Of a stretch of DNA of 7,947 bases, positions 1-6,899 are shown piece after piece; position 1 is the first letter of the stretch; the number at the start of each line of letters is the position of its first letter. The notes under the pieces are model-generated. The model was not told the origin of the DNA. It did not search any database and worked only from the letters and a program-made list of their open reading frames with translations. Source of the DNA: Gemmatimonadota bacterium (GTDB lineage Bacteria > Gemmatimonadota > Gemmatimonadetes > Longimicrobiales > UBA6960); assembly GCA_022564535.1 (NCBI GenBank), contig JADFLD010000068.1, positions 1-7,947 on the forward strand, written 5' to 3'. Both the position numbers and the translations under genes were made by a program.

Positions 1-1
1 T

Positions 2-1469
2 CACCCCGTGGGATGCGGCGTCGTCCACGGCGAGCCCCAGACCCGGCGCGACGCCCTGAGGACGATGGGCGCGGGCTTCGGCATGATGGCGTTCGCCCAC
101 ATGGTCGGAGCCTCGATGCTCGAAGCGGCGAGCCCGATACGCTCCGCGATCGGCGGGATCATCCCCAAGCCCCACTTCGCGCCCCGGGCGAAGAACGTGA
201 TCTTCCTGTTCATGAACGGCGGGGTGTCTCAGGTCGACACGTTCGATCCGAAACCGGAGCTCGAGCGGTTTGACGGCCAGCCGATCCCCACCGGCGAGAT
301 CAAGACCGAACGGAGGACGGGCGCGCTCATGAAGTCCCCGTTCAGCTTCTCCCGCTACGGCGAATCGGGCCTCGAGGTCAGCGAGCTCTTCCCGCACGTA
401 GGCTCGTGTGCCGACGACATCTGCGTCATCCGGTCGATGCACACGGACATCCCGAATCACGAGCCGTCGCTCCTGATGATGAACACCGGCCACATTCAGC
501 CCGGCCGGCCGTCGCTGGGATCGTGGCTCACGTACGGGCTCGGAACCGAGAACGAGAATCTGCCGGGATTCGTCGTGCTTTGCCCGGAGCAGCCCACGGT
601 CATCGGCCCACCGCTATGGAGCAACGCGTGGTTGCCGGCGATGCACCAGGGCACGTTCATCTCCGACAAGATTCCCAGGCTCGAGGACGACTTCGATCCG
701 TACGCCCTAATTCCAAACATCCATAACGACGAATTCGAGCTCGACGATCAGCGGCGCGAGGTGGACCTCGTGGAGCGTCTCAATCGGCTCCATCTCGAGC
801 GACTCGAGCAAGACGACCCGGAAATCGAGGGCGCGATCGAAGCGATGGAGACCGCCTACCGGATGCAGACGGCGGCACCGGACGTCTTCGACATCCAGCA
901 AGGAAAGCGATGCGACCCAGCAGCTGTACGGGCCCGGGAGCACTGCGCGCGGGTGCCTCATGGCGGTACGGCTCATAGAGCAGGGCGTTCGGATGGTCCA
1001 GGTCTACTACGCCAAGGGCGACCCCTGGGACCACCACGGGGACATCCTGAAGCACAGGGTCAACGCCCGGCACTCCGACCAGGCGTTCGCCGCGGTGATC
1101 AAGGACCTCAAGTCGCGTGGCTTGCTGGACGAGACGCTGGTTGTGTGCGGCACCGTGTGCGGGCGTACTCCCGTGCTCGAGACAGGCGGCGGCGGGGCAG
1201 GTGGGTGCGTTACCAACGGCCGCGACCACAACCCGTTCGGGTTCAGCATCTGGCTGGCCGGTGGGGGCATCAAGGGTGGGATGACGTACGGCAGGACCGA
1301 CGACTTCGGCTTCAAGGCCATCGAGAATCGGGTCCACGTCCATGATCTCCACGCGACGATCCTCCACCTGATGGGCATCGACCACGAGCAGCTGACGTAC
1401 AGCTACAGCGGGCGCGATTTCCGATTGACGGATGTGTCCGGAAACGTCATCCACGACATCATCGCCTAG
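2..1469 (+). pseudogene. DUF1501 family exported protein, 5'-partial and frameshifted
   Basis: DUF1501 proteins are secreted, sulfatase/alkaline-phosphatase-like proteins of unknown substrate; they often sit beside DUF1549/DUF1553 cytochrome-like genes (family knowledge). The frame is open to the window edge. A GTG lies at 8, but the true start is probably upstream. Counting from that GTG, a twin-arginine signal (TRRDAL at 12-17, then a hydrophobic stretch) precedes NGGVSQVDTFDPKP at about 70-83. The frame is lost at 895-896: up to 895 it reads DVFDI, and after skipping one C (896) it continues [12 protein letters not shown], then [30 protein letters not shown] and a normal C-terminus ending at 1469. 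Rejoined length is about 486 residues, normal for the family. The conserved (G/T)EFGRTP motif reads TVCGRTP here. Either a decaying gene or an assembly indel; family assignment is confident, functional status is not. Confidence 0.85.
1143..1162 (+). repeat. 8-base direct repeat within the DUF1501 conserved motif
   Basis: GTGTGCGG occurs at 1143-1150 and again at 1155-1162, exactly 12 bases apart and therefore in the same codon phase, so the peptide reads V-C-G-T-V-C-G. The second copy replaces the Glu-Phe normally found in the family motif EFGRTP. Small and possibly coincidental. Confidence 0.6.
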
Positions 1470-1529
1470 CAGCCGGCTCCGTGGCGTTGGAGCGCGGTCC
1501 ACTCCCTTACCAATCCGGTGCTGCTCGCA

Positions 1530-1567
1530 GGCTTGCGCGTGCGCGAGCCGCACCGCCTTGTTGCGGT
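1530..1567 (+). other. Two tandem hairpins in the DUF1501-BNR spacer
   Basis: The 124-base spacer (1470-1593) contains two inverted repeats. The first pairs GGCTTGCG (1530-1537) with CGCGAGCC (1542-1549), an 8-base-pair stem with one G-U pair and a CGTG loop. The second pairs ACCGC (1552-1556) with GCGGT (1563-1567) around a 6-base loop. No T-run follows either, so they do not look like classical intrinsic terminators. They could be transcript-stabilising or processing structures between the two genes, or chance pairing in GC-rich DNA. Confidence 0.35.
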
Positions 1568-1584
1568 CCCGAAAGACGATCCCT

Positions 1585-1588
1585 GGAG
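1585..1588 (+). promoter_or_regulatory. Ribosome binding site for the BNR/VPS10-like gene
   Basis: GGAG lies 5 bases before the ATG at 1594. This site, and the signal peptide that begins immediately after the ATG, decide the start in favour of 1594 over the in-frame ATG at 1432, which lies inside the preceding DUF1501 gene. Confidence 0.7.
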
Positions 1589-1593
1589 CTCCC

Positions 1594-4500
1594 ATGTCCG
1601 TGCGCCGCCGTTCACACAACGTTCTCTTGCCTTTCGCCCTGCTCTTGGCCCTTTCGACGTTGGGTGCGACGGCGGAAGACATCGCGGCTCAGGAAGCCGA
1701 CGTGGTCGTCGATTCCACCCTGTACTCAGCCATGCAGTGGCGCGGTATCGGTCCCTTCCGCGGTGGCCGTTCCGTTGCGTCGACGGGCATTCCGTCGGAC
1801 CCGCTGACGTACTACTTCGGCACGGTCGGAGGCGGGGTGTGGAAGACGACCGACGCGGGCACGACGTGGGCCAACGTCACGGATGGACAGCTCGCCACGT
1901 CCTCGGTCGGTGCGATCGCCGTGGCGGAGTCGGACCCGAACGTCGTCTACGTCGGCATGGGCGAGCACGCGATTCGCGGCGTGATGACGTCACACGGTGA
2001 CGGCGTGTACCGATCGACCGACGCGGGACGCACCTGGACGAACGTCGGCCTCGAGCGGACGAGGTCGATCTCCCGAATTCGGGTGCATCCGAGGAATCCC
2101 GACCTCGTGTACGTCGCGGCGCAGGGCGCCCCGTACGGCGCGAACGAGGAGCGCGGGATCTACCGCTCCACGGACGGCGGCGGGAGCTGGGAGCTCATTC
2201 TCTACGTCGACGAGAACTCGGGCGCGTCAGATTTGTCGATGGACATGACCAACCCGAGGATCCTGTACGCGTCGTTCTGGGATCATCGGCGCCTCCCCTG
2301 GCAGGTGGTCAGCGGAGGACCGGGAAGCGGCTTCTGGAAGTCGACGGATGGAGGCGATACCTGGCACGAGATCAACTCGGGCCTGCCCGACTCGATGGGT
2401 AAGACGTCGATCGACGTGTCGCGCGCGAATCCCGATCGGGTCTTCGCGATGGTCGAGGCCGATCCGGGTGGCGGACTCTTTCGCTCGGACGACGCGGGGG
2501 CCACGTGGTCGCTCGTGAGCGAGGATTGGACGATCCGGGCCCGGGCGTGGTACTACATCGAGGTCTTCGCCGACCCCGTCGACGAAGAGACGGTCTACGT
2601 CCTCAACGCCCCGATGATGAAGTCGATCGACGGTGGCCGAACCTTCAACCGAGTCCCGGTACCCCACGGTGACACGCACGACCTCTGGATCAATCCCAAC
2701 GACAACGAGGTCATGATCAACGCCAACGACGGTGGCGCGAACGTCTCGTTCAACGCCGGCGAGTCGTGGTCGACACAGCGGAACCAGCCGACGGCGCAGT
2801 TTTACCGCGTCAATACGGACAACCGCTTCCCGTACCACATCTACGGGGGCCAGCAGGATAACAGCACGGTAGCGATCGCGAGTCGAGGCGCCGGCGGCGT
2901 GACGTGGAAGGATTGGTATTCGGTGGGCGGGTGCGAGAGCGCCCAGCCCGCCTTCGATCCGGATGATCCGCGCTTCGTGTACGCGGGCTGCTACATGGGC
3001 ATCATCTCGGAGTTCGATCACCAGACGATGTCCTCGCGGGACGTCGCCGCCTACCCGGTCATGCCGGCTGCGCTGCAGGGCCGCGAGATGAAGTACCGCT
3101 ACAACTGGAGCGCTCCGATCGTCGCCTCCGCCCACGACCCCAACACGATCTACCACGCGTCGAACCACGTCGTTCGGACGCGTGATCGGGGCATGACGTG
3201 GGAGGAAATCAGCCCGGATCTCACGCGCGACGAGGACGGCAAGCAGGGCTACGGTGGTGGCCCGATCACCAACGAAGGCGCCGGAGGGGAGATCTACGGC
3301 ACGATCTATTATCTGGCAGAATCGCCGCACGAGGCGGGCACGCTCTGGGCGGGCAGCGACGATGGCCTCGTCCACCTGACCCGAGACGACGGCGTGACGT
3401 GGGAGGACGTGACACCCGACGGCCTGGAGGAGGGTCTCATCAACGCGATCTCCGTGTCCCCCCACGACCCCGCGACGGCGTACGTCGCCTACAACCGATA
3501 CAAGTTCAACGACTTCACGCCGAGAGCGTTCAAGACGACCGACTACGGGCAGAGCTGGGACGAGATCTCTGACGGCTTCGCCGACGAGGCGTGGGTGCAC
3601 GTCGTTCGAGAGGATCCCGTGAGGAGGGACCTGCTCTACGCCGGGACGGAGACCGGCGTCTACGTCTCCTTCGACGGGGGCGAGCTGTGGCAGTCACTCC
3701 AACTGAACCTGCCGAACACGCCGGTGAACGACCTCATGGTCCAGCAGCGGGAGAACGACCTCGTCGTTGCGACGTCGGGCCGCGGCTTCTGGATTCTCGA
3801 CGATCTGTCGCCGCTACAGCAGACGGCCGAAGTCACCGAGGGAGAGGCCTACCTGTTCTCCCCTCGGCCCACGTATCGACTCGCGGGTGGTGGCGGTGGC
3901 TTCGGTGGCGGTGGCGGTGACGAAGGTCAGAACCCGCCCAACGGAGCGATCCTCGACTTCGTGCTCGTGGCCGAGCCAGGTGACGCCGACTCCACTGAAG
4001 ATGACGAGTCTGCCGAAGATGGGACGGTCACGATCGAGATCCTCACGGCGGCCGGCGACCTCGTTCGTACGCTGTCCACGGAGCCGGATGAGGATCTCAG
4101 CCCGGGAGCCGAGCCGCTCAGCGTCGATCGAGGCGCGAATCGCATCACCTGGGACCTCCGCTACGAGTCGGTGCCGAACATTCCGGGGGCCTATGTCTTC
4201 GGTTCGCTTCAGGGCCGGCGCGTCGTTCCGGGCGACTATCAGGTCCGTCTGACCGTGGGCGACTGGTCGATGACGCAGCCGCTCGAGGTGCGCATGGACC
4301 CGCGGGTCGACGCGACGATGGCCGACTATGTAGAGCAGGATGCCTTCGTCGCCGAGGTCGCCGCCGAGCTGACCGCGATTCACCGCGCGGTTGGGCGAAA
4401 CAACGACGTTCGAGGGCAGATCGAGGCGCTGTTGGAGCGCATTGAAGGAGACGAGAGGGCCGAGCCGGTAGAAGAGTCGGGCACGCTGCTCACGACCGAC

Positions 4501-4803
4501 CTCGAGACCGTGGCGGATTCGCTGTACCAGCGCCGGGTCGTCGACGGCCAGACCGTCATCAACTTCCCGTCGCGGCTCAAGTTCCAGTACGTATTTCTGC
4601 TGGGCAACGCCGGGGGAGGGGAGGGAGGGGTCAGCATGGGGTCGAGGGACGTACTCCGGGATCTGAGGGCGCGCTGGAGCGTGCATCAGGCGACGAATGA
4701 CGAGCTGTTGGGTTCGCGACTCGACGCTTTCAACGCGCTGGTGCAGGAGACGGGCTTCTCGGTCATCATCATGCCGCCCGCACCGAGACGACCGATCTCG
4801 TAG
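1594..4803 (+). CDS. Secreted Asp-box (BNR) beta-propeller protein, VPS10/sortilin-like
   Basis: A 1069-residue exported protein. Residues 1-26 form a signal peptide (RRR, then [10 protein letters not shown], likely cut after ATA). Eleven Asp-boxes (S/T-x-D-x-G-x-T/S-W) start near 85, 141, 192, 250, 298, 344, 385, 529, 596, 648 and 692, marking blades of one or two beta-propellers. The only two cysteines of the chain, C447 and C466, fall in the box-free stretch 393-528 and may form a disulfide. A glycine-rich run (765-775) and an acidic linker (797-809) lead to a FlgD-Ig-like domain (about 811-900; VRTL, ITWDLRY, GDYQVRL), then a mainly helical tail (909-1058). Such proteins are often labelled glycosyl hydrolase or VPS10 domain protein from the repeats alone. 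The substrate is unknown; sugar-polymer binding or cleavage (GH74 has tandem seven-bladed propellers) and a protein-binding role are both possible. All codons read cleanly. Confidence 0.9.
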   Translation: MSVRRRSHNVLLPFALLLALSTLGATAEDIAAQEADVVVDSTLYSAMQWRGIGPFRGGRSVASTGIPSDPLTYYFGTVGGGVWKTTDAGTTWANVTDGQLATSSVGAIAVAESDPNVVYVGMGEHAIRGVMTSHGDGVYRSTDAGRTWTNVGLERTRSISRIRVHPRNPDLVYVAAQGAPYGANEERGIYRSTDGGGSWELILYVDENSGASDLSMDMTNPRILYASFWDHRRLPWQVVSGGPGSGFWKSTDGGDTWHEINSGLPDSMGKTSIDVSRANPDRVFAMVEADPGGGLFRSDDAGATWSLVSEDWTIRARAWYYIEVFADPVDEETVYVLNAPMMKSIDGGRTFNRVPVPHGDTHDLWINPNDNEVMINANDGGANVSFNAGESWSTQRNQPTAQFYRVNTDNRFPYHIYGGQQDNSTVAIASRGAGGVTWKDWYSVGGCESAQPAFDPDDPRFVYAGCYMGIISEFDHQTMSSRDVAAYPVMPAALQGREMKYRYNWSAPIVASAHDPNTIYHASNHVVRTRDRGMTWEEISPDLTRDEDGKQGYGGGPITNEGAGGEIYGTIYYLAESPHEAGTLWAGSDDGLVHLTRDDGVTWEDVTPDGLEEGLINAISVSPHDPATAYVAYNRYKFNDFTPRAFKTTDYGQSWDEISDGFADEAWVHVVREDPVRRDLLYAGTETGVYVSFDGGELWQSLQLNLPNTPVNDLMVQQRENDLVVATSGRGFWILDDLSPLQQTAEVTEGEAYLFSPRPTYRLAGGGGGFGGGGGDEGQNPPNGAILDFVLVAEPGDADSTEDDESAEDGTVTIEILTAAGDLVRTLSTEPDEDLSPGAEPLSVDRGANRITWDLRYESVPNIPGAYVFGSLQGRRVVPGDYQVRLTVGDWSMTQPLEVRMDPRVDATMADYVEQDAFVAEVAAELTAIHRAVGRNNDVRGQIEALLERIEGDERAEPVEESGTLLTTDLETVADSLYQRRVVDGQTVINFPSRLKFQYVFLLGNAGGGEGGVSMGSRDVLRDLRARWSVHQATNDELLGSRLDAFNALVQETGFSVIIMPPAPRRPIS
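3886..3918 (+). repeat. Glycine-codon low-complexity tract (G5-F-G5)
   Basis: Eleven codons, ten of them glycine (GGT/GGC alternation) around one Phe, encode residues 765-775 of the BNR protein, between the end of the propeller region and the Ig-like domain. It is a flexible linker by position. The DNA repeat is prone to slippage in multiples of three, so its length may vary between relatives. Confidence 0.7.
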
Positions 4804-4810
4804 AGCGACG

Positions 4811-6076
4811 TCAGGCCCGTCGGTTGGAGAGGTATTCTCCGACTCTTCGAAAGCCCTCTTCGATACGGTCCAGGTCGTGGACGAGCGGTCCGAACGAGAT
4901 CCGGATGCCGTTCGCGAGTGACGCGCCGAATCCGCTACCCGGAACGAAGATCACGCCGGTGTTCTGCAGAACGTCCCGTACGAAGTCGTCTCCGTCGCGG
5001 CCGACGTCGACCACCGTGTAGAGACCTCCCTGAGGCTCCAGGCACGGCATCTCCATGTACCGCCGCACGCAATCCGCCGTGAAGCTCGCCGCCTTGGCGT
5101 ACAGTGCCCGCGTTTCGTCCATGTAGGTCATGAGCGTGCCATCGGCCAGCGCCTTCTCCAGATAGCTCGCCAGGGCGAATTGATGCAACGTGTCGGGACA
5201 GAGCGCCGTGCTCTGCTGCACCGCCTCGATCGCCTCGACGATCTCCGGGTCTGCCTCGAGCCATCCGAGCCTGCGTCCGAGTCCGCGACACCACTTCGAG
5301 TTCGAATGGAGTCGGATGAGGTTGGGGAAGTCCACCGGACTGGCGGCGAAGTGCTTCGGCTGGGGCACGACGAAACACTGAGCCCGATAGGCGTAGTCCA
5401 CCGCGACGAAGCAATCGGCCCGCGCGGCCATTTCGAGGATCTCGAAGAAGATCTCGTCGCGGACGACCTGACTCGTCGGGTTGTCGGGGGTAGAGAAGAG
5501 GATGAGTCGGGGTCGTTCCCTGTCGAGCGTTTCCGCCAGGCCGGTGAGCAGTCGATCGGGATCCGCCATGAAGGACCAACTGGCCGGGTCGAAGACTGGG
5601 AGCCAAACGATCCGGATGCCCTCCGGTCCGAGACCGAGCTGCGGACCGTAGTTCGCGTACGACGGATCGAAGAGAAGGACACGGTCACCGGGGTCGAGGA
5701 GGGTCGTGAACAGCGTGTGCGTGAGTTGGGTCGAGCTCTGGCCGACGAGGAGGTGCTCGTCGGCCAGATCGTTGGTGCCGTAGAGCTCCCGATCCAGCGC
5801 GAGCAGCTGGTCTCGAAGCTTCGGCAGACCGCGCGTCGGAGAGTACGCTCCGAGCTCGTGGAAGAGGTTGGAGTCGTCGGCAACGGCGGCGTACTCGGCC
5901 CGCAAAGCACCCGGTGCGCGGTGGTTCACCCATCCTCCCGCGAACGAAACGACGTTGTCCGGGTCGAGGCCCATCGCGACGATGTTGCGAGGGTCCGCGA
6001 GCTTCATGATCTCGCGGATCGGCGACTTCTTGAGCTGGCCTTCGCGGAGGCGGCTCGCGACGGGAGGTGCGGGCAT
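4811..6076 (-). CDS. PLP-dependent aminotransferase, class I/II (fold type I)
   Basis: A cytoplasmic PLP enzyme that would move an amino group between an amino acid and a 2-oxo acid; its substrate cannot be read from the sequence. From the ATG at 6076 it is 421 residues, normal for the family. Visible motifs are YSPTRGLPKLRDQ (78-90), FDPSYANYG (136-144; aromatic stacking on the cofactor), STPDNPTSQ (195-203, N199 contacting the PLP ring), DYAY (227-230, D227 to the pyridine nitrogen and Y230 to the PLP oxygen), SNSK (258-261) with K261 as the Schiff-base lysine, followed by RRLGW with R269, and GIRISFG with R392 for the substrate carboxylate. The frame also opens at a TTG at 6130, adding 18 residues; neither start has a good Shine-Dalgarno sequence. 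I prefer 6076 because family homology begins about residue 15 of that form. It is convergent with the BNR gene and divergent from the gene at 6246. Confidence 0.9.
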   Translation of the reverse strand: MPAPPVASRLREGQLKKSPIREIMKLADPRNIVAMGLDPDNVVSFAGGWVNHRAPGALRAEYAAVADDSNLFHELGAYSPTRGLPKLRDQLLALDRELYGTNDLADEHLLVGQSSTQLTHTLFTTLLDPGDRVLLFDPSYANYGPQLGLGPEGIRIVWLPVFDPASWSFMADPDRLLTGLAETLDRERPRLILFSTPDNPTSQVVRDEIFFEILEMAARADCFVAVDYAYRAQCFVVPQPKHFAASPVDFPNLIRLHSNSKWCRGLGRRLGWLEADPEIVEAIEAVQQSTALCPDTLHQFALASYLEKALADGTLMTYMDETRALYAKAASFTADCVRRYMEMPCLEPQGGLYTVVDVGRDGDDFVRDVLQNTGVIFVPGSGFGASLANGIRISFGPLVHDLDRIEEGFRRVGEYLSNRRA

Positions 6077-6103
6077 GGGAGTACCGGCTGGGGAAGCGCT
6101 GCG

Positions 6104-6119
6104 CACGCGCGTGACGCGC
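6104..6119. promoter_or_regulatory. Palindromic site upstream of the aminotransferase
   Basis: CACGCGCGTG (6104-6113) is a perfect 10-base palindrome, overlapped by GCGCGT-G-ACGCGC (6107-6119), a 6-base inverted repeat with a 1-base spacer. It lies in the divergent spacer, 28 bases upstream of the ATG at 6076. Its position would suit an operator, but alternating GC makes chance palindromes likely, and if translation starts at the TTG at 6130 it is coding. The rest of the spacer (6077-6245) shows no convincing -35/-10 pair. Confidence 0.25.
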
Positions 6120-6235
6120 CTGATGGCCAACCTCTACACCCTGCCGACGAGGTGGTCAACTGGTCTCCATCGAGTACCCGGACTGCCGCGCCTCTGGCGA
6201 TCCGGTCTCACAAGGCCGACTATGCCAGTCGGACC

Positions 6236-6241
6236 AGGAGG
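6236..6241 (+). promoter_or_regulatory. Strong ribosome binding site for the IPT-like exported protein
   Basis: A full AGGAGG sits 4 bases before the ATG at 6246. It is the best Shine-Dalgarno in the window and fixes the start there, although the frame is open back to about 5868 over the aminotransferase gene. A 5-base-pair hairpin (CCGAC 6216-6220 with GTCGG 6228-6232) ends just before it. Confidence 0.8.
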
Positions 6242-6245
6242 ACAC

Positions 6246-6872
6246 ATGTCTGAACAGCTGCACGAATCGATTTCGGCCCCCACCCGCCTGCTCGCGATCT
6301 TTGCCGTCGTCTTGACGGCGCTTGCTTCGACCTTCCATGGTGCCGCCGCCCAACGTCGGGTTTCGCCCGATTCTCTACGGCACATTCAGGAGGTGAGCCC
6401 TCTTCATGGACCCGCCGGGACCCTCGTCACGATCTTCACCGAAAACCTTCCCCTGCAGGCGAAGGTCCACGTGGGTATCGGCGCGACCCGGGCCGGCTTC
6501 GAGGCGCTCGGGGAAGCGCAACAAGGCATCTGGGGTGAGATCGGGGCCACGATCACGATTCCCCAGACGGCGCCCTGGGACCGGGCGGTGGTGCTCGTCG
6601 CCTTCGATGCGATCTTCGCCCCCATCGGCATCTCCGATCCCTTCCACGTGACGAACGCCGAGGGGCTTCTTCAGCGTACCGGAGAGATCACGGACGAGGG
6701 CGTCGAGTGTTTGGCGATGCGCGATACCGACGGGTATCTTTACACCCTGATCGGGGAGATCGGCGATCTCGAGCCTGGGGATGCCGTGGTCCTGGAAGGC
6801 ACCTATTCCGAAGCGAACATATGCATGCAGGGCACGACGATCAGCGTGACCCGGGTGCTTCCCACGACCTAA
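6246..6872 (+). CDS. Small exported protein with IPT/TIG-like and two-cysteine C-terminal domains
   Basis: A 208-residue protein. Residues 1-35 are a signal peptide (LLAIFAVVLTALA core, likely cut after GAAA before QRR). Residues about 48-136 resemble an IPT/TIG immunoglobulin-like domain: an opening VSPLHGPAGTLVTI, beta-rich segments, and ITIPQTAPWDRAVVLVAF near the end. Residues about 141-205 form a second small beta-rich unit, GEITDEGVECLAMRDTDGYLYTLIG, then LEPGDAVVLEG and ICMQGTTISVTR. This resembles the DUF5818-type or OB-like pattern from memory, not from a search. C155 and C193 are its only cysteines and probably pair as a disulfide outside the cytoplasm. Function is unknown; a role in binding at the cell surface or in the periplasm is inference. 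The start rests on the AGGAGG at 6236. ilvD follows after 27 bases in the same frame and may be co-transcribed. Confidence 0.85.
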   Translation: MSEQLHESISAPTRLLAIFAVVLTALASTFHGAAAQRRVSPDSLRHIQEVSPLHGPAGTLVTIFTENLPLQAKVHVGIGATRAGFEALGEAQQGIWGEIGATITIPQTAPWDRAVVLVAFDAIFAPIGISDPFHVTNAEGLLQRTGEITDEGVECLAMRDTDGYLYTLIGEIGDLEPGDAVVLEGTYSEANICMQGTTISVTRVLPTT

Positions 6873-6895
6873 CTTCTGGATCAGGACGTTAGAAG
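6873..6895 (+). other. Short inverted repeat between the exported-protein gene and ilvD
   Basis: CTTCT (6873-6877) can pair with AGAAG (6891-6895), extended by two G-U pairs inside, leaving a 9-base loop. It fills almost the whole 27-base gap and ends 4 bases before the proposed TTG start of ilvD. No T-run follows, so it is not a clear terminator. It may affect translation initiation of ilvD or be chance. Confidence 0.3.
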
Positions 6896-6899
6896 CCTG

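Noticed and set aside
885..905. Programmed frameshift in the DUF1501 gene
   Set aside because: There is no slippery heptamer, no stop codon at the shift site and no obvious stimulatory structure; an indel is simpler.
1432..1593. Upstream extension of the BNR gene to the ATG at 1432
   Set aside because: It would overlap the DUF1501 C-terminus and place 54 non-conserved residues before a clear signal peptide; the ATG at 1594 has a GGAG site.
780..1682. Minus-strand open frame of 300 residues across the DUF1501 end
   Set aside because: No recognisable motif; it runs through a real gene and its intergenic spacer as an antisense shadow.
2227..3600. Long minus-strand open frame (457 residues) opposite the BNR gene
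   Set aside because: Its translation is rich in R, V, D and H with no domain or motif, and the plus strand has eleven clear Asp-boxes; it is a GC-driven antisense shadow.
3814..4686. Minus-strand open frame of 290 residues opposite the BNR C-terminus
   Set aside because: It contains reverse readings of the glycine tract and Ig-like domain, with no independent support.
5180..6253. Long plus-strand open frame (357 residues) opposite the aminotransferase
   Set aside because: The minus strand has all the PLP motifs; this frame shows only repetitive R/E/V composition and no credible start.
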